NCBI GenBank assembly: GCA_035468355.1
Contig: DATITA010000135.1
Coordinates: forward strand, 1 to 20,561
DNA from: DATKSS01 sp035468355
Lineage (GTDB): Bacteria; Chloroflexota; Dormibacteria; Dormibacterales; Dormibacteraceae
Direction of reading: 5' to 3'
Length of the DNA: 20,561 nt
Made by a program: the position numbers and the translations under genes
Shown here: one piece after another, positions 7,413-13,291 of the stretch
Layout of the letters: every line of letters begins with the position of its first letter
How positions within the stretch are numbered: the stretch's first letter is position 1
The notes under the pieces: model-generated
Seen by the model: the letters and a program-made list of their open reading frames with translations, nothing else
What the model was told of the DNA's origin: nothing
The model's database searches: none

Positions 7413-8288
7413 GTGATCGTCGGCCCGACGGGGATTGGCAAGTCTCGGCTCGCCTTCGAGCTGGCGGTCGAGCTCAACGCAGAGATCGTGGTCGCCGACT
7501 CCAGGCAGGTCTATCAGCGCCTTGACATAGCCACCAACAAGCCGGGACCCGAGCAGCGACGAGCCATCACGTACCACATGATCGATTTCGTCGATCCCGC
7601 CGGCGACTTCAACGCCGCCCAGTTCGTCCAAGGCGCGCGCGCCGCAATCGATGGCATCCAGGCTCGGGGCAAGGTCGCCATCGTCGAAGGCGGCACGATG
7701 CTCTACGTCGACGCGCTCTGCGAAGGTTTCAGCCTAGCCGGCATACCTCCCGACGCCACGCTGCGGGCCGAGCTGGGCAGCCTGGATGCGAGCGCATTGC
7801 GAGACAGGATGCTCGCGCTCGACCCTGACCCGGGGGTCGACGAGAAGAACCCCGTGCGGATGATCCGGGCCATCGAGATCCTGGAGACCGCCGGGCCACC
7901 GCTGCGCCGGCTGCGAACGCGCACGCCTCCGCCGTGGAGACCACTGCGCATCGGTTTGACCGCGGACCTCGACGTGATCGACCGCCGACTCGAGGAGCGC
8001 AGCCGCCGGCAGGTCGACCGGGGGCTGGTGGCCGAGACCAGGGCGGCTCTGGACTCGGGCGTGCCGCCATCGGCTTCCGTGCTTACCGGCATCGGCTATG
8101 CCGAGGCGCTGGCCCACATCCGCGGCGAGGTGAAGCTGGAGGAGCTTCCGATGGTCATGGCGCAGTCGAACCGCCGCTACGCGCGCCGCCAGCTCAGGTG
8201 GTGGCGTCGCGACATCACGGTGAGGTGGTTCCAAATCGAGCCCGATCCGCTGGCCGCTATCCTCAAATACGTGAGGGAATCGCAGTGA
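7413..8288 (+). CDS. miaA: tRNA dimethylallyltransferase MiaA, start uncertain
   Basis: MiaA transfers a dimethylallyl group to A37 of tRNAs reading U-starting codons; MiaB upstream then methylthiolates it. The P-loop G-P-T-G-I-G-K-S is at the extreme N terminus. The substrate motif D-S-R-Q-V-Y and the segment L-D-I-A-T-N-K-P follow, and the C-terminal Y-A-R-R-Q-L-R-W-W-R-R-D is characteristic. From GTG 7413 the protein is 291 residues but has only two residues before the P-loop glycine, cutting the first beta strand, and there is no ribosome-binding site there. The frame is open upstream to 7350, reading A-I-A-I-V-P-V-I-V-G-P-T. No ATG, GTG, TTG or CTG occurs in that extension; ATA 7398 (6 bases after GGTGAG) or ATC 7404 are possible rare starts. 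Confidence 0.94.
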   Translation: MIVGPTGIGKSRLAFELAVELNAEIVVADSRQVYQRLDIATNKPGPEQRRAITYHMIDFVDPAGDFNAAQFVQGARAAIDGIQARGKVAIVEGGTMLYVDALCEGFSLAGIPPDATLRAELGSLDASALRDRMLALDPDPGVDEKNPVRMIRAIEILETAGPPLRRLRTRTPPPWRPLRIGLTADLDVIDRRLEERSRRQVDRGLVAETRAALDSGVPPSASVLTGIGYAEALAHIRGEVKLEELPMVMAQSNRRYARRQLRWWRRDITVRWFQIEPDPLAAILKYVRESQ

Positions 8289-9457
8289 GCAAGACCACGG
8301 CCGGAGCCAGGCGCCTGGGCCTGATCCCGCCGTACCTGTTCGCCGAAATCGACCGCAAGGTGCAGGAGAAGAAGCGCGCCGGAGTCGACGTCATATCGCT
8401 TGGCATCGGCGACCCGGACCTGCCGACGCCGAAGCGCATCGTGAACGTCCTGCAGGAAGCGGCGGCCGACCCGGCCAACCACCGCTACCCGTCATATTTC
8501 GGGCTCGCGGAGCTGCGTGAGTCGATCGCCGGCTGGTACCGGGATCGCTCGGGCGTGAACCTCGACCCGTCGACCGAGATTCTGCCGACGCTCGGCAGCA
8601 AGGATGGGATCAGCCACGTGCCGCTGGCGCTGGTCGACCCAGGCGACATCGTGCTCGCGCCTGATCCCGGCTACACCGTTTACGTGACCGGCGCTGTGAT
8701 GGCGGGCGCGGAGCCGTACATCATGCCCCTGACGGCGCAGAACCACTGGCTGCCGGACCTGGACGCCATTCCGGAAGACGTTGCGCGCAAGGCGCGCCTG
8801 ATGTGGCTCAACTATCCGAACAACCCGACCGCAGCCACGGCTGACCGCGACTTTCTCGAGGGAGCGGTCGAGTTCTGCCGGCGCCACGACATCGTGCTCT
8901 GCCATGACGCTCCCTACTCCGAGATCGCTTTCGACGGCTACCGGCCGCTGACGCTCTTCGAGATCCCGGGAGCGAAGGACGTCGGCCTGGAGTTTCATTC
9001 GCTTTCGAAGACCTACAACATGACGGGGTGGCGAATCGGGTGGGTTTGCGGGAGGTCCGACCTCATCCATCTCATCGGGCAGCTGAAGACCAACATCGAC
9101 TCGGGGATCTTCCAGGCGGTGCAGTGGGCCGCCATCGAGGCGATGAATGGGGGGGAAGCAGAAACATTAGCCGCGTGCGAGATCTACGCGCGCCGGCACA
9201 GGCTGGTCGCCGACACGCTCAACGAGCTGGGCTGGAACATCAAGCCACCTCGTGCGACCTTCTATGTATGGGCGCCGGTTCCGAAAGGCTATGACTCGAT
9301 CGGGTTCGCAAGCCACGTGCTCGACGAGGTCGGGGTCAACATCACGCCGGGGGTCGGATTCGGGAAGCATGGCGAGGGATATTTCCGGCTTTCGGTGACC
9401 GCGCCAGAAGCGCGGCTCGAGGAGGCGATGGGCCGCATGAGGACGCTCAAGCTCTGA
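8285..9457 (+). CDS. dapL: LL-diaminopimelate aminotransferase (PLP class I/II aminotransferase)
   Basis: DapL converts tetrahydrodipicolinate directly to LL-diaminopimelate, bypassing the acylated intermediates in lysine and peptidoglycan synthesis. The 390-residue sequence follows the direct-DapL subfamily closely: L-P/I-P-P-Y-L-F-A-E-I-D near the N terminus, V-I-S-L-G-I-G-D-P-D-L-P-T-P, Y-P-S-Y-x-G, T-L-G-S-K-D-G-I, P-D-P-G-Y, N-Y-P-N-N-P-T and H-S-L-S-K-T-Y-N-M-T-G-W-R-I-G. K242 is the expected Schiff-base lysine and the C-terminal F-R-L-S-V-T arginine should bind the substrate carboxylate. The GTG overlaps the miaA stop (GTGA); upstream in-frame sequence lies within miaA and is not part of this gene. 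Substrate assignment rests on remembered family similarity; another aminotransferase of the same fold is possible. Confidence 0.87.
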   Translation: MSKTTAGARRLGLIPPYLFAEIDRKVQEKKRAGVDVISLGIGDPDLPTPKRIVNVLQEAAADPANHRYPSYFGLAELRESIAGWYRDRSGVNLDPSTEILPTLGSKDGISHVPLALVDPGDIVLAPDPGYTVYVTGAVMAGAEPYIMPLTAQNHWLPDLDAIPEDVARKARLMWLNYPNNPTAATADRDFLEGAVEFCRRHDIVLCHDAPYSEIAFDGYRPLTLFEIPGAKDVGLEFHSLSKTYNMTGWRIGWVCGRSDLIHLIGQLKTNIDSGIFQAVQWAAIEAMNGGEAETLAACEIYARRHRLVADTLNELGWNIKPPRATFYVWAPVPKGYDSIGFASHVLDEVGVNITPGVGFGKHGEGYFRLSVTAPEARLEEAMGRMRTLKL

Positions 9458-9460
9458 AAT

Positions 9461-9552
9461 CCCCACGAAATCCGAGGCTTCGCCGCGATCGGGGTCCCCG
9501 CGAACTCAAGCCGAAGGCTGCGAGTTCGTGGGGTCTTTTCGCGGGGGTCCCC
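9461..9552 (+). repeat. Cluster of competing inverted repeats between dapL and hflX
   Basis: Four 9-base arms occur in the order A, B, A', B'. A is CCCCACGAA (9461-9469) and is perfectly complementary to A' TTCGTGGGG (9525-9533). B is CCCCGCGAA (9496-9504) and is perfectly complementary to B' TTCGCGGGG (9538-9546). B also pairs with A' using one G-T wobble, forming the terminator. Two copies of the palindrome GGGGTCCCC (9491-9499 and 9544-9552) flank the hairpin. It could be an attenuator of hflX or a small palindromic repeat element. Confidence 0.6.
9496..9539 (+). terminator. Strong intrinsic terminator between dapL and hflX
   Basis: A 12-bp stem pairs CCCCGCGAACTC (9496-9507) with GAGTTCGTGGGG (9522-9533), one G-T wobble. 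Inside it a second helix, AGCC-GAA-GGCT, caps the loop. TCTTTT follows at once. It should end the mutSL-miaA-dapL transcript unless an alternative pairing forms. Confidence 0.85.
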
Positions 9553-9557
9553 TTCAA

Positions 9558-10856
9558 GTGATCACGACCAGGACGCCGCGCGAGCGGGCCTATCTCGTCG
9601 GCGTGCTGCTCCCAGGCCACACGCCCGAGACCGTGCGGGACCAGATGGCCGAGCTCGCCGACTTGGCCAGGACGGCCGGGGCGGAGGTCGTGGGCTCGGA
9701 CGTCCAGCGACGTTCTGAGGTCGACTCGAGGCACTTCATCGGGATGGGCAAGGTCGAGGCCCTTCGGGACATGCGTTTGGAAGGCGGCTTCGACGTCATC
9801 ATCTGCAACGAGGACCTCAGCCCCCGCCAGCAGCGCAACCTGGAGCTGGAGCTGAAGACCAGGGTCATCGACCGCACCGAGATCATCCTCGAGATCTTCG
9901 CCCAACACGCTCGGACCCACGAAGGCCGCCTACAGGTCGAAGCCGCGCGCCTGCACCACCTGCTGCCCCGGCTCATCGGCGCCTACGCATACGACCGCCA
10001 GGTCGGCGGGCGGCGCGGCGGCGTCGGCGCCCGCGGAGGCTTTGGGGAGCAGCAGATCGAGGTCGAGCGCAGGCGCATCCGCAAGAGGATGCGCGACCTC
10101 GAGCGGGAGATCGAGCAGGTGCGCACGCAAAGGCACCAGCAGCGCACGGGGCGCAGGCGCGCGCAGCTGGAGACCGTCGCGATCGTCGGATACACCAACG
10201 CGGGCAAGTCGACGCTTCTGAACACCCTCACGGGCGCGGGCGTCCGCGCCGAGCAGAAGCTGTTCGCCACGCTCGACCCGACCACTCGCAAGCTCGACCT
10301 CCCGGCTGGACGCGGCCTCCTCCTGACCGACACGGTGGGCTTCATCCAGAAGCTGCCGACGGACCTGGTGGCGGCGTTCCGGGCGACCCTGGAAGAGGTC
10401 ACCGAAGCCGACGTCATCCTCCAGGTGCTCGACCTGAGCTCTCACGCGGTCGAGGAGCAGGCGGAGACCGTCGACAAGGTGCTAGCGGAGCTGGGGGCTG
10501 CCGACAAGCCCCGCGTGGTGGCGCTCAACAAGGTCGATCTGCTCGGGCCGGCGTCGCGGCGACGGGCAGTCGGCGCGCTAGTGGCGCGATACCCGGGAGC
10601 GGTCGCCATCTCAGCCACCCAGGCAACGGGCCTGGCGGAGCTCATGGCTGCGCTTGACCAGGCCAGCCGAGGCGAGGTGGTGGCGCTCGATATCCTGGTG
10701 CCGTACGGCAGCGAGAGCGTGTTGGCGCTGTTGCGAAAGATAGGCGGGGTGGATCGGACCGAGTACGTCGCGACGGGCACGAGGGCCTGGGGCTGGGTGC
10801 CGCGGCATGCCGCCGGTCAGTTCGAGGAGTTCGCCGCCGCTACCGAAAGAGCCTGA
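9558..10856 (+). CDS. hflX: Ribosome-associated GTPase HflX
   Basis: HflX is a GTPase that splits or rescues stalled and heat-damaged ribosomes. The N-terminal HflX domain includes D-S-R-H-F-I-G-M-G-K and the D-R-T-E-I-I-L-E-I-F-A-Q-H-A-R-T-H-E-G-R-L-Q segment, given here residue by residue. A glycine- and arginine-rich stretch then leads into a long charged helix (Q-Q-I-E-V-E-R-R-R-I). The G domain has G1 G-Y-T-N-A-G-K-S-T from residue 211, the L-F-A-T-L-D-P-T-T switch I, G3 D-T-V-G-F-I-Q-K-L-P, G4 N-K-V-D and G5 S-A-T. GTG 9558 gives 432 residues; the upstream GTG at 9528 lies inside the terminator stem and is unlikely. No clear ribosome-binding site is seen, and the B' arm of the repeat cluster ends 11 bases before the start. 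The 3' end overlaps lexA, which is convergent, by 17 bp. Confidence 0.96.
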   Translation: MITTRTPRERAYLVGVLLPGHTPETVRDQMAELADLARTAGAEVVGSDVQRRSEVDSRHFIGMGKVEALRDMRLEGGFDVIICNEDLSPRQQRNLELELKTRVIDRTEIILEIFAQHARTHEGRLQVEAARLHHLLPRLIGAYAYDRQVGGRRGGVGARGGFGEQQIEVERRRIRKRMRDLEREIEQVRTQRHQQRTGRRRAQLETVAIVGYTNAGKSTLLNTLTGAGVRAEQKLFATLDPTTRKLDLPAGRGLLLTDTVGFIQKLPTDLVAAFRATLEEVTEADVILQVLDLSSHAVEEQAETVDKVLAELGAADKPRVVALNKVDLLGPASRRRAVGALVARYPGAVAISATQATGLAELMAALDQASRGEVVALDILVPYGSESVLALLRKIGGVDRTEYVATGTRAWGWVPRHAAGQFEEFAAATERA

Positions 10857-11454
10857 TCACCCCTCGGACGATGCCGACCAAGCTCACGTTGCTGGTCACG
10901 ATGGGCTCATAAGCCGGATTCTCGGCGATCAGCCTCACGTGCCCGTTGCCGCGCTCGAAGCGTTTCACGGTGGCGTCTCCATCGACCAAAGCGACCACGA
11001 TCGACCCGTTGGGAGCTTCGTGCTGCGGCCGGACCAGAACCAGGTCTTCATCCAGGATCCCGGCGTTGATCATGCTGTCGCCGCGCACGCGCAGAAGAAA
11101 GAACCCTTCCTGGGCCAGGTCGGACGACAGGAGCATGTGCTCTTCGATGTTCTGCTCGGCCAGGATGGGAGCACCGGCGGCGACGTTTCCTATCACCGGC
11201 ACCGAGACGGCGTTCCGGCGCATCTGGTCGGCGTCGGCGTCCTGGACCAGCTGCACTGTGCGCGACTTGCTGGGATCGCGCTTGATCAAGCCGCGCCGCT
11301 CGAGCTGGTTGAGGTGGTTGTGGACAGTCGAGCTAGAGCTGAGGCCGACCGCCTCCCCGATCTCACGGACGCTCGGGGGATAGTTGCGGACCTTGGTCAC
11401 ATCGCGGATGTAGTTGAGGATCTTGGACTGCCTCTCGGTGAGCTGCTCTGTCAA
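10840..11454 (-). CDS. lexA: SOS-response repressor LexA
   Basis: LexA represses DNA-damage genes and cleaves itself when RecA filaments form. From TTG 11454 it has 204 residues, the family norm. The N-terminal winged helix-turn-helix includes P-P-S-V-R-E-I-G-E-A-V-G-L-S-S and H-N-H-L-N-Q-L-E-R-R-G-L-I. The cleavage site is A93-G94, the catalytic nucleophile S127 (R-G-D-S-M) and the general-base K164 (A-T-V-K-R-F); the 37-residue Ser-Lys spacing equals that of E. coli LexA. TTG 11454 is preceded by GGAG with 9-base spacing and gives a typical N terminus (T-E-Q-L-T-E-R-Q); GTG 11517 is an alternative. Two SOS boxes lie upstream, so autoregulation is expected. The divergent LysM gene matches lexA neighbourhoods in Bacillus and mycobacteria. 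Confidence 0.97.
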   Translation of the reverse strand: MTEQLTERQSKILNYIRDVTKVRNYPPSVREIGEAVGLSSSSTVHNHLNQLERRGLIKRDPSKSRTVQLVQDADADQMRRNAVSVPVIGNVAAGAPILAEQNIEEHMLLSSDLAQEGFFLLRVRGDSMINAGILDEDLVLVRPQHEAPNGSIVVALVDGDATVKRFERGNGHVRLIAENPAYEPIVTSNVSLVGIVRGVIRLFR

Positions 11455-11533
11455 TTCGATCTTCTCCAGCTGCTTGGATAGGGGACTTTTGTTGGGACGT
11501 TGCGGCCATGCTAGCACTTCGGGTCTCCAAGCG

Positions 11534-11547
11534 CAAACCTTTGTTCG
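11534..11547 (-). promoter_or_regulatory. LexA-binding site (SOS box) nearest lexA
   Basis: On the minus strand this reads CGAACAAAGGTTTG. It has an exact CGAAC half-site, a 4-base spacer and a GTTTG half-site that fits the GTTYG form of the Bacillus/Actinobacteria consensus. It lies 80 bases upstream of the proposed lexA start and suggests autoregulation. No convincing -35/-10 pair around it was found on the minus strand. Confidence 0.7.
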
Positions 11548-11553
11548 TAGGCA

Positions 11554-11582
11554 TTGACAATCGAACACCCGTTCGTTATGGT
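11554..11582 (+). promoter_or_regulatory. SOS-controlled promoter of the LysM gene, with perfect SOS box
   Basis: The -35 hexamer is TTGACA (11554-11559, perfect). A 17-bp spacer follows, then TATGGT (11577-11582) as the -10. The spacer contains the perfect palindromic SOS box CGAACACCCGTTCG at 11562-11575. LexA bound here would exclude RNA polymerase. Transcription would start near 11589-11590. Confidence 0.85.
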
Positions 11583-11625
11583 AGTTCGCGAACAGATGTA
11601 CGCAGCTGGATACGGAATCCGACCC

Positions 11626-11910
11626 ATGGCGTCTCGGCGTCAGGACGCCGGCGTTCGCTCAGCCGGACGAATGTTTCTCGTGGTGGCGCTCGCGGTTGCA
11701 GCCACCGCTAGTCTGGCGGTGGTCGCGCACGGTGGTTCGGCGGCCGTCGTCTCGACGGTCGTGGTCCAACCGGGCGACACGCTCTGGGCCATCGCCTCCG
11801 CCCGCTATCCGACGGATGATGTACGGGTCCGTGTCGAAGACATCGAGCGCGCCAACGGCCTTCACAGCCCGGTCATCGAGGTGGGGCAGACCCTGCAGCT
11901 GCCGGGTTAG
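11626..11910 (+). CDS. Membrane-anchored LysM protein, YneA-like SOS cell-division inhibitor
   Basis: From ATG 11626 this is a 94-residue protein with a short basic N terminus, one hydrophobic helix (about residues 16-35) and a single LysM domain (about 44-92: V-Q-P-G-D-T-L-W-A-I-A through I-E-V-G-Q-T-L-Q-L). LysM binds peptidoglycan, so the protein should be inserted in the membrane with the domain outside. Divergence from lexA plus an SOS-box promoter is the arrangement of Bacillus yneA and of the lexA-adjacent LysM genes in mycobacteria, whose products delay division after DNA damage. Function is inferred from this context and architecture. An ATG at 11596 would lie only about 6 bases from the predicted transcription start; 11626 has only a weak GGA-type binding site. 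The frame also extends upstream to 11554, inside the promoter. Confidence 0.8.
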   Translation: MASRRQDAGVRSAGRMFLVVALAVAATASLAVVAHGGSAAVVSTVVVQPGDTLWAIASARYPTDDVRVRVEDIERANGLHSPVIEVGQTLQLPG

Positions 11911-11922
11911 GTGTGGCCGCCG

Positions 11923-12150
11923 GTGAGCCTCGTCCTGGTCACCCGCCGCAACTGCCACCTCTGCGACGATGCCCTGGCGCTCATCCGCGATCTCGGCGCT
12001 GAGCCTGAACTCGCCGATGTCGACTCGGACGACAGCCTCCACGACCAGTACGACTGGCGCGTCCCGGTCCTCATGCTCGACGGCCGCGTGGTCGCCGAGG
12101 GCCGCATGACTCGCGACCAGCTCCAAAGGGCCCTAGGCCTGCCTGAATAG
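11923..12150 (+). CDS. Glutaredoxin-like thiol protein (DUF836 type)
   Basis: A 75-residue thioredoxin-fold protein with the redox motif C11-H-L-C14 right after the first beta strand (S-L-V-L-V-T-R-R-N-C), the cis-proline segment R-V-P-V-L near the middle and a C-terminal D-G-R-V-V-A-E-G-R strand-turn. This size and layout fit the glutaredoxin-like family annotated as DUF836. Its substrate is unknown. GTG 11923 is preferred because AGGTG at 11909-11913 can serve as ribosome-binding site; GTG 11911 directly after the LysM stop codon is the alternative. The 12-base gap to the LysM gene suggests co-transcription from the SOS promoter, which would make it damage-inducible; this is inference. Confidence 0.8.
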   Translation: MSLVLVTRRNCHLCDDALALIRDLGAEPELADVDSDDSLHDQYDWRVPVLMLDGRVVAEGRMTRDQLQRALGLPE

Positions 12151-12205
12151 AAGGGTGGGACGACCCGGTAGCAAGTCACAGGATGCTGGTGATAATGACC
12201 GTTAT

Positions 12206-12219
12206 AGGCAGCACTGCCT
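12206..12219. repeat. Short perfect inverted repeat at toxin gene end
   Basis: AGGCAG and CTGCCT face each other across CA at the 3' end of the toxin gene, reaching the first base of its stop codon. It has no T-tract on the minus strand, so it is a weak terminator at best. It also lies 56 bases past the end of the glutaredoxin-like gene. Confidence 0.35.
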
Positions 12220-12566
12220 TAGAGTGCGAGATGAAGCCGCAATGCCTCATCTATGTCGAGCATGATATTTGCCGGGACCTGCCCGATCAGTTGGCCGACG
12301 CGCTCGACAGCCACGCCCCTGATCTGCTCGGCTTGAGCTTTCGAATCCTGCTCTAGGCCAGTTGTCGCTGAGGTCAGCAGCACTTGAAATGGATACAGAC
12401 GCTCGATGTTTGATGTGATTGGAATGACGGTGACCACCCCGCGGCCGAGACGGGTCGCAGTGGCGTTGGCAGCATCATTGCTCACGATTACCGCCGGTCG
12501 GCGCTTACCTGCCTCAGAACCTCGGGTGGGATCCAAGTCAACAATGCGGATGTCGCCACGTCGCAT
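12219..12566 (-). CDS. MazF/PemK-family endoribonuclease toxin
   Basis: MazF toxins cut mRNA at short motifs and stop growth. This 115-residue protein has the family signature: R-R-G-D-I at the start, then D-L-D-P-T-R-G-S-E-A-G-K-R-R-P-A-V-I-V-S-N-D, the V-I-P-I-T-S-N strand and D-S-K-A-Q-A-E-Q-I-R. The arginine in R-R-P-A-V and the T/S in I-T-S-N occupy the usual active-site region. ATG 12566 follows the antitoxin stop codon with no gap (TAGATG), so the two are translationally coupled. Base composition is visibly less GC-rich than the flanking genes, which suggests recent acquisition. RNA target specificity cannot be read from sequence. Confidence 0.92.
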   Translation of the reverse strand: MRRGDIRIVDLDPTRGSEAGKRRPAVIVSNDAANATATRLGRGVVTVIPITSNIERLYPFQVLLTSATTGLEQDSKAQAEQIRGVAVERVGQLIGQVPANIMLDIDEALRLHLAL

Positions 12567-12785
12567 CTAGGAGAGGCCGTCGGCGCTGGCAGACTCCCAT
12601 GCGCCGGCATCTCCGCTTCCCGTCCATTCTTGCCACGCCTTCTCGTAGGCGGCGCTTAGTTCTGAAGCGCGGAGCAGGCGAACCGCCTTATGGAGGACGG
12701 CCGATCTTGATTCGTACCCCTGCTTCTTGGCGTACTCATCAAGGAATTCGACGTCCTCGCCGGGAAGGCTCACGCTTACCTTCAC
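12567..12785 (-). CDS. Antitoxin of the MazEF-like pair (ribbon-helix-helix type)
   Basis: A 72-residue protein starting at GTG 12785. The N-terminal strand K-V-S-V-S-L-P followed by the helix pattern D-V-E-F-L-D-E-Y-A-K-K and S-R-S-A-V-L-H-K-A-V-R-L-L-R fits a ribbon-helix-helix DNA-binding fold. The acidic, flexible C-terminal third (W-Q-E-W-T-G-S-G-D-A-G-A-W-E) is the part that should wrap and block the toxin. It precedes the toxin directly, the normal antitoxin-first order. The palindromic operator overlaps its own ribosome-binding region (TAGGA, 7 bases before GTG), pointing to tight autorepression. Confidence 0.85.
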   Translation of the reverse strand: MKVSVSLPGEDVEFLDEYAKKQGYESRSAVLHKAVRLLRASELSAAYEKAWQEWTGSGDAGAWESASADGLS

Positions 12786-12793
12786 ACTAATAT

Positions 12794-12808
12794 CCTACCT
12801 GTGGTAGG
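12794..12808. promoter_or_regulatory. Palindromic operator of the toxin-antitoxin pair
   Basis: CCTACC-TGT-GGTAGG is a perfect 6-bp inverted repeat with a 3-base centre. A third half-site, GGTAGG, follows at 12814-12819. On the minus strand the arm nearest the gene forms TAGGAT, a possible -10 or ribosome-binding element 6 bases before GTG 12785. It is the likely binding site of the ribbon-helix-helix antitoxin. Confidence 0.65.
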
Positions 12809-12864
12809 GCTTTGGTAGGAATAGCGTAAGTAGATCGGCGTTAGTCACTCGAGATGCGGCCCCT

Positions 12865-13230
12865 CTAGGCGGAGCGCTGCAGCGCGGGCGCCGTGTCCAG
12901 GCCGCGCAGGAAGACTTCCAGCGGCAGCGCCGCCCCTTCGAAGTCCCGCCGGAGCAGCTCGAGGTCGGCGCCGGTCTGAGCCAGCCCGGCGATCGCGAGT
13001 TCGAGCGTGCGCAGTTGGTCGCGGGTGTAACGCCCCAGGGGCGCCGGTAGAGTCCCGGCGAAGCTCTCGCGCTCCCAGGCCTCGCGGACCTGGGCCGCCA
13101 GCTCGAGCAGCCTGGCGCCGACCGCAGACACCATCTGCCGCTCGGAAGGCTCGCTGACCAGCCGGTCGACGGCTTCGCCGAACAGCCGGATCAACCGCCG
13201 CAGCTTGACCTGGGTGCTCAAGGTACGCAT
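12865..13230 (-). CDS. Uncharacterised 121-residue protein under SOS control
   Basis: I do not recognise a family. The protein is predicted to be mostly helical and soluble, with no signal peptide or membrane segment. It has a basic start (V-K-L-R-R-L-I-R-L-F), then amphipathic helices rich in Leu, Ala, Arg and Glu (about residues 30-55, 68-95 and 96-112), an L-P-A-P-L turn near 61-65 and few cysteines or other catalytic-looking residues. ATG 13230 has GGGTG about 5 bases upstream. A promoter with a perfect LexA box in its spacer ends 12 bases before the start, so it should be induced by DNA damage. Candidate roles are a small repair accessory, a checkpoint or a nucleoid protein; none can be chosen from the sequence. 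Confidence 0.75.
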   Translation of the reverse strand: MRTLSTQVKLRRLIRLFGEAVDRLVSEPSERQMVSAVGARLLELAAQVREAWERESFAGTLPAPLGRYTRDQLRTLELAIAGLAQTGADLELLRRDFEGAALPLEVFLRGLDTAPALQRSA

Positions 13231-13242
13231 GTTCGCACCCTA

Positions 13243-13271
13243 AGTGTAGCCGAACAGGTGTTCGGACTCAA
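13243..13271 (-). promoter_or_regulatory. SOS-controlled promoter of the 121-residue protein
   Basis: On the minus strand TTGAGT (13271-13266) is the -35 and TACACT (13248-13243) the -10, separated by 17 bp. The spacer is almost filled by the perfect palindrome CGAACACCTGTTCG (13264-13251). The layout matches the LysM promoter at 11554-11582 to within one base. Confidence 0.85.
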
Positions 13272-13291
13272 GTGCCGTACGGCCCGAGCCC

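Noticed and set aside
7934..8284. N-terminal extension of the aminotransferase frame into miaA
   Set aside because: The extension is miaA read in another frame; the aminotransferase family begins at about the GTGA overlap at 8285.
11584..11593. GTTCGCGAAC palindrome as a third SOS box near lexA
   Set aside because: The half-sites are in the wrong order (GTTC...GAAC rather than CGAAC...GTTCG) and lack the 4-base spacer.
12151..12218. Possible tRNA or small RNA after the glutaredoxin-like gene
   Set aside because: No cloverleaf or T-loop sequence is visible; only a short inverted repeat.
13225..13237. Second CGAAC half-site beside the start of the 121-residue gene
   Set aside because: Only one half matches; the partner reads GTACC instead of GTTCG.
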